A DNA stretch of 64,000 nucleotides, taken from positions 28,384,409 through 28,448,408 of the forward strand of contig NC_060065.1 of NCBI RefSeq assembly GCF_020283565.1, given 5' to 3'. The DNA is from Trifolium pratense (Eukaryota > Streptophyta > Magnoliopsida > Fabales > Fabaceae). The notes under the pieces were generated by a model that was not told the origin of the DNA, ran no database searches, and saw only the letters and a list, made by a program, of their open reading frames with translations. How positions within the stretch are numbered: the stretch's first letter is position 1; each line of letters starts with the position of its first letter. Below, piece after piece: positions 10,971 through 20,905 of the stretch. The translations under genes were made by a program, and so were the position numbers.

Positions 10971-12771
10971 TTCTACTTTTCTCGCTCGCACTTTCTTTCT
11001 ACAGTTTTCTTTCACACGCTGTCATGCCCAATCATCATATACCATCAACCACACGTGTCATCCATTCACCAACTCACTTATCCAAAGTTTCAATTTTTTT
11101 GTGGGAACTTGGCTACCCATTCTATAAGATTGGGTCAGGTAGCCCATCCTAAATGTCTTAAGTATATTGGTCTACTAAAATGTGATTTATAATATTATTA
11201 AAATATAATTAATTTTCAATTGTTACCACATAACTTTTAACAATTGCAAATACACCCATCTTCCAATTCATGTTTTGTATCCTTCTCTTCCATTTTTTTT
11301 TTTTGCATATTATTATTATTATTCATCATTCTCTTCCATCTTCTTTAAGTATTCTCAAAAATCTCTTTTTACTTCTTCTTCTTTAAATGTATCTCTTTCT
11401 TCTTACCAAAATCCTTCTCTTGCATAATGGGTAATATGATTTAGGTATCAAATTTGGGTATTTTCTTCAACAAATTTGAGTAGTTCTTTAGGAAATATGA
11501 GTTATTTGTTCTTCATATTTTGTAAGATTTTGATTTTAGTATTTGATTTAACACATTTTTAATTGAAATTAAAATCAGAAATATATTATAAATGATTTGT
11601 ATGATGTTTATGGGTTATTAATTGTGATTTTTTTATGATAAATTTGGCCTGCAACTACTAGATCTAAATCTGCGGCGGCTAGAGGTTGAAGATGAACGGC
11701 CTTTTTTTTTCTGTTGTTGCTACTAACGTGTATATATATATATATTAGGAAACTAAAAAAATTATAAGAATGATGCCTGGCGCAGTGGTTACTGATTTCC
11801 TTATTCAAGTAATAGTTTGTGGGTTCAAGTCTTCTTGAAAGCCAATTTTTTTATGGTAACATTATTTTATTTTTGAAACTATTGGCTTTGACTTCAAACC
11901 TTTGGTTAAACTTTTTCTTTTGTTCAATTTTATTAACTTTCTTAAAAAAAACTAATTTGATTTGCTCCTTTTTTTTTTACAAAAAAAAGTTAATTTGGAC
12001 TGGCCATAAATCCAAGTTCAATTGGAAGAAATGTCGAGATCTCTAGTGTTGGACGCTATGATCGGGGTTTGAATTTCGGTTCCCTCCACTTTATGTGTGT
12101 GAGTTTCCGATGGTTTATCATTTCATCTATCTACACACAAAAAACTAACTAATTTGGACCAACAATTAATTATATATTTGAATTTTAAATTACCGATATT
12201 GAAATGTCTGATTTTATAAATTCAAATATTTAATCGATTTCTTGTCGAAATTCAAATGTTTAATAAGATAAATACAAAAAAAAAATGATATGCTTAAAAA
12301 TAGAAACAAAACAAATTATAGATTGGATTAAAACAGAACAATCTTATTCATAAAAATAGCAACAAAAGAGATAAATACGATGAACTCAACAATATCACTA
12401 AGATAAATACAAAAAAAAATATATGATAAATACAAAAAAAAAATATAGAAAGGATAAATACAAAAAAAAATATATACAAAGAATATAAGATAAATACAAA
12501 AAAAAAATGATATGCTTAAAAGTAGAAACAACCTCTCAAAAAAAAAAGTAGAAACAAAATAAATTATAGATTGAATTAAAACAGAACAATCTTACTCATA
12601 AAAATAGCAAAAAAAGATACCACAATAGTTTCACTTATATTTTAACAATATTATATAAAAAAAAATTAAATATTTTATTTTAAATTAATTAATTTTCTAC
12701 CATAATATAATAAAAAACTTAAATTTTTAATAAAAGTCAATGACTAGTGTTCTTATATAAAAAAAAGGTCA

Positions 12772-12805
12772 ATGACCCGTGCGAATGTACGGGCCTTTAA
12801 ACTAG
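12772..12805 (+). mobile_element. Helitron-type 3' terminus
   Basis: A short hairpin (CCCGTGC-GAAT-GTACGGG, one imperfect pair) is followed after 10 bases by CTAG and then T. That is the arrangement of a Helitron 3' end. Similar termini occur at 56710-56738, 56776-56806 and 58687-58717. No matching 5' end was identified. Confidence 0.55.
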
Positions 12806-12838
12806 TTTTTCATAAAAAAAATATACTATTAACTATTA

Positions 12839-13238
12839 CTCCCTCCGTTCCTTTTTCTTTGTCGTCTTAGGAAAAAATTTCTTTCAAATTGTTTGTCGTT
12901 TTGATAATTTAAGATTATATTTTGTCTATTATACCCTCATATAAATTCCAAATATTTATGAGTAGTTGTTGAAACCGTAAAAGATTTATGAAAAACTAGT
13001 TTAAAACTAAATTTTTAATAATATATATTTGAAAAACTAAAGTTTATTTTGGTACATAACATATTAATTTTTTTTGGTACATAATATATTAAATTTATTG
13101 GAAAGATAAAGTGTGTGAACAAGAAAAAAAATTATTGATGAATTAAAATAAGGGTATAATAGGAAGATAAGGTGCAAAAATACACTTTCTTAATTTATTG
13201 TTTTTTCTAAAACGACAAAGAAAAAGAAACGGAGGGAG
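12839..13238. mobile_element. Stowaway-type (Tc1/mariner) MITE, 400 bp
   Basis: The ends are CTCCCTCCGTTCC and the reverse complement, with about 32 bp of nearly perfect terminal inverted repeat. A TA dinucleotide flanks each side (12837-12838 and 13239-13240). These are hallmarks of Stowaway elements. It lies nested between the arms of the large inverted-repeat element. Confidence 0.85.
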
Positions 13239-13430
13239 TAGTAAAAAAGAGAATAAAATAGCCAATAAAAAAATTATAGAAAAAATAAGATGAATATGCA
13301 TAAAATTAGAAATATAGAAATAGAAACATAAACAATATTTATATCAAAAAAGAAATATAAAAAATATTTTTCATAAAGAAAAAATATACTATTAACTATT
13401 AGTAATAATATATAATAATACAAATTTATA

Positions 13431-14090
13431 ATTAATTGTTAGTCCAAGTTAGTTAGTTTTTTTTATAGATAGACGAAATGGTAAACCATCGGAAACTGCC
13501 ACACATAAAGTGGAGGGGACCGAAGTTCAAACCCCGATCATAACATCCGAAACTAGAGATCAAATGAGGCGATCTAGACCGTTTAATATATTACCTAAAC
13601 GGACAAGCAATCGATTAAATATTTGAATTTATAAAATCGGACATTTCAATAACGGTAATTTAAAATTCAAATATATAATTAATTGTTGGTCCAAATTAGT
13701 TAGTTTTTTGTGTGTAGATAGACGAAATGGTAAACCATCGGAAACTCACACACATAAAGTGGACGGGACCGAAATTCAAACTCCGATCATAGCGTTCGAC
13801 ACTAGAGATCAAATAAGATGATCTAGACAGTTTAATATATTACCTAAACGGACAAACAATCGATTAAAGATTTGAATTTTGACAATCGGACATTTCAATC
13901 TCGGTAATTTAAAATTCAAATATATAATTAATTGTTGGTCCAAATTAGTTAATTTTTTTTATAGATAGACGAAATGGTAAATCATCGGAAACTCACACAC
14001 ATAAAGTGGAGGGGTCCGAAATTCAAACCCCGATCATAGCATCCGACACTAGAGATCTCGACATTTTTTCCAATTGAACTAAGATTTATG
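13431..14090. repeat. Tandem ~248-bp repeat inside the large element
   Basis: Three units begin at about 13431, 13678 and 13927 with AATTAATTGTTGGTCC-like sequence. Each contains AGATAGACGAAATGG and CATCGGAAACT. One further copy lies inverted in the left arm near 12040-12170. The third unit merges into the right inverted arm. Confidence 0.75.
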
Positions 14091-15008
14091 GCCAGTCCAA
14101 ATTAGCTTTTTTGGTAAAAAAAAAAAAGAAGAGCAAATCTAATTAGTTTTTTTTTTTTTTAAAATTAATAAAACTGAACAAAAGAAAAAGTTTAACCAAA
14201 TGCTTGAACTCAAAGCCAATAGTTTCAAAAATAAAATAATGTTACCATAAAAAAATTGGCTTGAAGAAGACTTGAAACCACAACCTATTACTTAAATAAG
14301 GAAATCAGTAACCACTATGCCAGGCATCATTGTTATAATTTTAATTAGTTTCCTAATATATATATACACGTTAGAAGCAACACAAAAAAAAAAGGTCGTT
14401 CATCTTCAACCTCTAGCCGCCGCAGATTTAGATCTAGTAGTTGCAGGCCAATTTTATCATAAAAAATCACAATTAATAACCCATAAACATCATACAAATC
14501 ATTTATAATATATTTCTGATTTTAATTTCAATTAAAAATGTGTTAAATTAAATACTAAAATCAAAATCTTACAAAATATGAAGAACAAACAACTCATATT
14601 TGCTAAAGAACTACTCAAATTTGTTAAAGAAAATACCCAAATTTGATACCTAAATCATATTACCCATTATGCAAGAGAAGAATTTTGGTAAGAAGAAAGA
14701 GATGCATTTAGAGAAGAAGTAAAAAGAGATTTTTGAGAATAATTAAGTTGCATATCAAGAGGAAGAAGATGGAAGAGAATGATGAATAATACACAAAAAA
14801 ATAAAATTGGAAGAGAATGATACAAAACATGAATTGGAAGATGGGTGTATTTGCAATTGTTAAAAGTTACGGGGTAACAATTGAAAATTAATTATATTTT
14901 AATGATATTATAAATCACATTTTAGTAGACCAATATACTTAAGACATTTAGGATGGGCTACCTGACCCAATCTTATAGAATGGGTAGTTAAGAATTTGCC
15001 TTTTTTTT

Positions 15009-15851
15009 AAGGATCTGTTTGTTTTAGTAGAAAAAGAGACGAGAGACGGATCAAAGAGAGAAAGTAAGCGGAGAAAGTCTATTTCTTTCGTTTGGAATCA
15101 AAGAGAAAGAGGTGAGAGAGACTAATAAAAACAGGGGTGTTACACCTAGTTCTGGTCTGGTCTGTGTTCGCACCTAAATGACGAACAACAACAGATAAGA
15201 TTGCTCACAGAAACGAAAAAAAGATTGAAAGGGAGGACAAATTAAATGTAGAATTTTTTTTAGTACAATAGATGAAAAGTTACATTAATTTAAATATCAC
15301 ATCGCATCCAAACATGGTGACCAAACAACACCAATGAAATCAATATGAGTAACCGACGACGGACTATGCGGTCGTTTACACCAAGCTAATTAATAAAAAC
15401 AACAAAAACAATATAAAAAATGCAAGAAAAATGACATAATGAGAGCTTGGTGTGATTTTTTCATGCAATGGTTCCCTTTTTTATAAAATTCCTCAAGCAA
15501 TGTGATTGGCTGGCTGAGCCTAGTCACGGCCTCCCACGTGACCAATTACATTTGGCCACGTGGAAGCACAGTTTGACTGCATGGAAGACTTTTTTTTAGT
15601 GCCGACAGGTTTGCTATGTGGTATGCAAACACCGTTCGCAGTGTAGTATGCGAGCAATATGTTTTTCAAGTCTTGTCATTTTATACACTTGCATCCTAAA
15701 TAGCGATGGGGTAAAATTGTAATGCCAAAGGACGCATGAGAGTCACGGGGCGCAAAAAGAAGAAGGTTTAATTCTTTTATGATAAGAAAATCAACTAAAG
15801 TGTATAACACAAATGCTAAGATTGTTTAACAAGTTGAAGAAAGTACTAAGG
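15009..15851. other. Intergenic DNA, no gene recognised
   Basis: Purine-rich DNA (15030-15120) is followed by AT-rich sequence. Two CACGTG cores lie close together at about 15535-15562, but no adjacent gene start gives them a clear role. Nothing else is recognised. Confidence 0.4.
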
Positions 15852-15856
15852 AGTAT

Positions 15857-16547
15857 TGTTGTGAATTCGTCTTAAAATCACACCAATGAATAACTTGATG
15901 TGTGGAGCAATAGAACGGCAACCAAATAATTAAGCGGAATAAGCAATAATAATAATAACCGATAAACGAGATAAAGGAGAAGAAAGAACACAATATTTGT
16001 TTACCTAGTTCGGTCCAATAATGACCTAGTCTGGGGGAGAGAGCAGCCCCTCCGTTCCACTATATCAAACGAGTAACTTTACAAAGAGTTCCAATTGAGT
16101 TACAAGAATTAATCATAATTCTACCCAAAACCCAAATCTCTTCTCGTGGCCAAGAGACTCAATTTGATAAGTGTTTTCCAAGGTGTAATCAATCCCCTTT
16201 GCCCAACCCTAGAGTTATACCAAGAGACAACCCCTCTTGTTTCTCTCTAAAACTCTAGCCTTGTGTCGGCGGCAAATCCTAATTGAAAACCCTACATTGT
16301 TGCTCTCTTGAGTTGCTCTCTTTCTCTCTCAATTTTTCTATGAATAAAGCACTCCCTATTTATAGAAAAATAATATGCCAAAAAATTAGTAACAAATCTG
16401 TTTTAAAATAAAACAAATCCAAGTCAAAGTATCTTCCAAGAAAATATATTTTTTTCCCAAAAAATCTTCAAAACATCAAAGATGCAAAAAGATTCAACAA
16501 AGATTTTTCTGACTTCTTGTAACTGAGATTTCAAGGCATATCCAACA
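15857..16547 (-). repeat. Copia LTR, left copy (3' LTR of the element)
   Basis: A 691-bp LTR nearly identical to 19352-20044. Because the element is on the minus strand, this is its downstream LTR. Confidence 0.92.
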
Positions 16548-17642
16548 ATTCTCCACCTTGCCTTTAAATCGATGGTGATCCCATCAACCACCGTGCTGCT
16601 CTCTCCATCTTGAATCTTCTATTCAAGATCACTGGATTGTACCTCCCTCTTCATCCTCGGAATACCTTCCACTCTCATGAAGATCTTGCATCCCACTATC
16701 ATAGGATTTTAGGTAGCCCCACAAGATTCACCGCACCATCTTCAGACTCCGAAGTGGTCAACTTCGTACCTCCCTGAAGAAACGCTTGCTCCTAACTATC
16801 ATCGGAATTTTAGATAGCTCAACAAGCTCCACCATCCCTCTTCAGCCCCGGATTGTGCCTTTTCCGTCCTCCTGAAGAATCGCTTGCCTATGACTATCCA
16901 TGGATTTTTGCGATAGCCCTACAAGCCTTCACCACTCTTCGACCCCGGAATGCCTTCCGTACTCACGAAGTTTTGCTTGTCTCCAAACCAACCTTGGAAT
17001 TTTAGGCGGTTCCACAAGCTGCAACATCAAACTCAACTTGTATCCAACTACCTCTAGCAGTCTCACAAGTTACCAAGTCTGATCACCTGTTGCTTTCAAT
17101 TGCCTCCCTGAAGATCCTCTTAAGGTCTTGCACTTCTTCAGCCACAATTGAAACATAACTCACAAGGTCTTCATGGTCACCCCCCTTTGGTTCAACAATA
17201 CCACTCTCCTCCCTATCTCCGATTAGATAGCCAAGAGCTAATGTTGACTGTCTACCACTATTGAAAGACTCCACCTCAAACTGAGTTTCCACCAAAGTAT
17301 ACCCACCATGATTTCCACCTAGTAACACGCAAGACCTCTTCAATTCCTCTGAAACATACTTCAAGCTATTGTTAGTCTCCAACAATTCCAGTTCAGTTCA
17401 ACACCTAGTAAACCTTGTTCACTAGTCCAACTAAAATCATGTCACTAACAGGTCCACCCGAAGTCCCACAACTCAACCACATTATGAGAGTCACCACTAG
17501 TTATAGATGCCTGACCAACTATCTTTGCATCTAAGTTCAGAAACATACCTCACATCGTGTAAAGAAACTCACAATTGTCAAACTTCGTAAGACAAACTGA
17601 ACTCATACCTTGAACCTTAAAGCTTTCCGTTTTCAAGATGAA
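16548..17642 (-). pseudogene. Decayed copia interior, 3' part
   Basis: On the minus strand this continues the polyprotein after the nested LTR. Just beyond 17642 the frame reads LENGKL and KVQGM, matching the segment downstream of the protease. Further on there are many stops. A 100-codon open stretch (17385 to 17083) contains HEDLVSYV and REAIES, vaguely like the integrase-RT linker, and I do not call it a gene. Confidence 0.55.
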
Positions 17643-17647
17643 CGACT

Positions 17648-18961
17648 TGTTGGGAAATCGTTTCATAAAACACTTTTATAAACGCAGCGGAATTTTAAAA
17701 TTAAGATTTCCCATCAATGGATTCTTGCGAATGAGCATGATCAGGTCTAGAATATTACCTTTGAAGAACAAATCTGTGGCCGCCTTTATCGATCACAAGC
17801 ACCGCACTTGCAGCACCTCCACTTAGTCCACACGAACAGGAACCTTCGATCTCACAATGCTAGCTGTTCTTGGATGAAGGCTGAGGGAATTTTGTGCGGT
17901 TTAGGGTTTAGAGAAATTCAGAATTTTTCTAAACTCAGTTAGGGTTTCAAAAAAAGTGTAACTTCTGAACTTCATAAGGCTCTATTTATAGAGTTTCTTA
18001 TGAGGTCTTTAGTTTACACGAAATTGGGCTTCTCAAGCCCAATAACCGTTTTTCACTAACTGCACCCCCACAATAAGTCTTACTTATTTTTTTTCCCTTC
18101 TTAACTGTCCTTATGTGTGTGACCCTGTAGGTTCTTATGACGTTGGCAATAATATTAATCGTAATATTATAAACAGTGAGCGGTATCTAGCAACACATCA
18201 CTGTTACCCAAGTCATAGGAATGTCACGTGATCTGACTAACCTTTCCGTGATAAATATCTTGTGCACAATTACCCTTTTGTCCTCATGTCTATATCGAAC
18301 ACAAGGCATAGTATGTCATCCTTGTCTAGTTCAATATTGGGCCCATGGACATATCTCCCGTTATGTAGGAGGGACAAATTCCATCTAGGTCACTCATGTC
18401 CCTCAGCATGATTCGTGGGATACCCATCAACCATCTTTATAATTATCCAGTTACGGATAACGTTTGAATGACAACAAGGTATTACACTCCTGCATCTAGG
18501 GTACATAGTGGTTTCAGGTCGAAGGGTGGAATACACCTTTTATCACTATGAGAAAACTTATGACATTTCATAACACTCTATGTAGTATTCTCATGGTGGG
18601 TCAATCCGATATAAAGTTACCCTTAACATTTATATCTATGTGAAGACTTGATAACTCATTATCCATGATCAGTGAGATATGATCATCAGTCTACCAACAT
18701 AATAGTCTTTATGCTTTATCGTTATCCCATTTCACAATAAAACTTGACTATGGATATGTTTAAGAATAGTGTTCTTATATTTAATGGAATCTCACGATTA
18801 AGTCATACTTAACGTTCCATAAGTGAACTGACTATTCTAGGGACTTTATCATTTTAACATATATAAAATTAATAAAGAAAAGCCTTTTATTTGATAAGTA
18901 AATTATTCAATACATTTATTATTCAATTATAAGTAATTGGCCTCTAGGGCTTACACCAACA
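17648..18961. mobile_element. Solo LTR of a second retrotransposon, nested
   Basis: A 1314-bp segment begins TGTTGGGAAATCG and ends TTACACCAACA, flanked by the perfect 5-bp duplication CGACT (17643-17647 and 18962-18966). It contains no internal domain and no second LTR, so it is a solo LTR left by recombination. Its insertion splits the copia reading frame between the protease motif and the LENGKL segment, so it is younger than the host copia sequence it interrupts. Confidence 0.9.
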
Positions 18962-18966
18962 CGACT

Positions 18967-19305
18967 CCACCTTGAACTAACTCTAGAGTCTCAAAGTATT
19001 CATTCTTTGAACACATGTGAAAGGAGCATCCAACGTCCATGACTCAACACTCCACCGAATCTCAACTTCCACTAGCACCTCCGCATAATAAAGTTGTTGT
19101 TTCAGAAGTAACCCGAGTATTATTACCACCGCCTCTCCAGGCCGACCGTCTTCGCCATCTCCATTCACCTTTTATCTTCGAGGCACCGGATAACAACACT
19201 CCATGTTTTACCCATCATCCCGAACATTAAAATTGCTTCCATCTTCACTTTCCACAATTCCAAATTGCTTTCGGAAAGTCCCTCGATATCCGACTTAGAA
19301 CCCAT
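18967..19305 (-). pseudogene. Copia gag start fused to protease remnant
   Basis: The frame begins at ATG 19305 with MGSKSDIEGLSESNLELWKV, typical of the start of copia gag. A short distance on, another frame reads CSFHMCSKNEYFETLE, the aspartic protease active-site neighbourhood. The catalytic DSG is damaged and the rest of gag with its zinc knuckle is deleted. It is not functional. Confidence 0.75.
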
Positions 19306-19331
19306 GGTGCTCACTTCAAATTGTTCCGAGT

Positions 19332-19351
19332 GCCCCACGGTGGGCGCCAAT
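19332..19351 (-). other. Putative primer-binding site
   Basis: Immediately inside the element's upstream LTR, the minus strand reads ATTGGCGCCCACCGTGGGG. Position and GC-rich composition fit a tRNA primer-binding site. The matching tRNA was not determined. Confidence 0.5.
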
Positions 19352-20044
19352 TGTTGTGAATTCGTCAATAAAATCACACCAATAAAAGAACTTGATGTGT
19401 GGAGCAATAGAACGGCAACCAAATAATTAAGCGGAATAAGCAATAATAATAATAACCGATAAACGAGATAAAGGAGAAGAAAGAACACAATATTTGTTTA
19501 CCCAGTTCGGTCCAATAATGACCTAGTCTGGGGGAGAGAGCAGCCCCTCCGTTCCACTATATCAAACGAGTAACTTTACAAAGAGTTCCAATTGAGTTAC
19601 AAGAATTAATCATAATTCTACCCAAAACCCGAATCTCTTCTCGTGGCCAAGAGACTCAATTTGATAAGTGTTTTCCAAGGTGTAATCAATCCCCTTTGCC
19701 CAACCCTAGAGTTATACCAAGAGACAACCCCTCTTGTTTCTCTCTAAAACTCTAGCCTTGTGTCGGCGGCAAATCCTAATTGAAAACCCTACATTGTTGC
19801 TCTCTTGAGTTGCTCTCTTTCTCTCTCAATTTTTCTATGAATAAAGCACTCCCTATTTATAGAAAAATAATATGCCAAAAAATTAGTAACAAATCTGTTT
19901 TAAAATAAAACAAATCCAAGTCAAAGTATCTTCCAAGAAAATATATTTTTTTCCCAAAAAATCTTCAAAACATCAAAGATGCAAAAAGATTCAACAAAGA
20001 TTTTTCTGACTTCTTGTAACTGAGGTTTCAAGGCATATCCAACA
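19352..20044 (-). repeat. Copia LTR, right copy (5' LTR of the element)
   Basis: A 693-bp LTR almost identical to the left copy, ending CCAACA before the AGTAT duplication. It is the upstream LTR in element orientation. Confidence 0.92.
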
Positions 20045-20821
20045 AGTATTATGAGAATATAGCTAGAGCGTTAGGAGCTACAACCTATACTACTATACGA
20101 ATAAGTTATGAATTCATACTTTTCTTTTTTCCTTTCGATTTAACTACGTTCTTCACAACGCTCACAGATCATTAGATCCATCCCAACGTATGACTCCCAT
20201 CGTCCCAAATGTTAGTTGTTGCTAGCTGACAGAGACGGGTTATATATAAACGTCTCCCATGTATAAGGGAAAACTTTGATGTCAAGATACACAATTCAAT
20301 CACTTTTCACTTTTACTCTACCTTGATCATAGAATGACTTAGCATTAGAGTGCTAACATGTTTTTTAGGTACCTTCCGCACCGTGATCCACCGCAACATA
20401 AGCGTATCTCTACCGTAACTGCCTCGAGCCTCACCGTCAGAGTCATCTAGTTTCTGCTCAATGCAAATCGATATCCATGGTAGGTAGCCACGTTGTTCAT
20501 TTAATTATTTATAGATACATTAAAATATTGATAAAGAAAATACTCTTATGTAGTTTTCTTATTATTTCAGCATAAGCATTGGTTTATGCTAATTGCTAAC
20601 ATGATAAATAAATGATTGGAAAAATAAACAAACTGTTAACTTTTTTGTGTCTACTGTCCTCTATGCGTGTGAAGTAAATCAGAAGCTGCAGGATCCACCA
20701 TTCCTAAGCCTTGTTTGTTCATTCTTTCTTATCCTAATAGGAAAATCACTTTAGCTTTTGTTTTCTACCCTCTTACAAGCAAGGTACATGTTCAATAACC
20801 CTTTATTCCACTTCCTCTTAT

Positions 20822-20828
20822 TATATAA
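20822..20828 (+). promoter_or_regulatory. TATA box of SEO gene
   Basis: TATATAA lies 78 bases upstream of the SEO start codon, a normal distance for a plant core promoter. Inferred by position only. Confidence 0.5.
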
Positions 20829-20905
20829 ACTCAACAATTGAACCACTTATACTCAAACCAAACAATATTTTCCCTGTTGTGTTCTGTTTTTTCCTCTTCA
20901 GTAAC

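Larger units (their letters stand above)
11103..15000. mobile_element. Large element with ~1.1-1.4 kb terminal inverted repeats
   Basis: The left arm (about 11103-12250) and right arm (about 13600-15000) are long inverted copies of each other. They match clearly from CTACCCATTCTATAAG (11113) and its complement ending at 14987, and more weakly out to GGGAACTTGG and its partner at 15000. Runs of 7-8 T flank both ends (11094-11100 and 15001-15008) and could be the target duplication. There is no transposase; short frames inside are low complexity. Long arms suggest a foldback or Mutator-like non-autonomous element. Superfamily is uncertain. Confidence 0.7.
15857..20044 (-). mobile_element. Defective Ty1-copia LTR retrotransposon
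   Basis: Two LTRs begin TGTTGTGAATTC and end ATCCAACA, flanked by the 5-bp duplication AGTAT (15852-15856 and 20045-20049). Orientation is minus: a purine-rich tract reading AAAGGCAAGGTGGAG adjoins the left LTR and a TTGGCGCCCACCG primer-binding-like segment adjoins the right LTR. The interior carries a gag start and a few polyprotein scraps and is interrupted by a solo LTR (17648-18961). Excluding that insert the element is under 2.9 kb, so most of the polyprotein is missing. The LTRs differ at only a handful of sites, which implies recent insertion. Confidence 0.92.

Noticed and set aside
10883..11152. A plus-strand frame opposite PIMT exon 1
   Set aside because: It is a shadow of the antisense coding and untranslated sequence, with low-complexity composition.
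15530..15565. Paired CACGTG motifs as a promoter
   Set aside because: No gene start or TATA box follows within a sensible distance.
17083..17385. A 100-codon minus-strand gene
   Set aside because: It lies inside the copia element, has no recognisable start context and at best resembles the integrase-RT linker.
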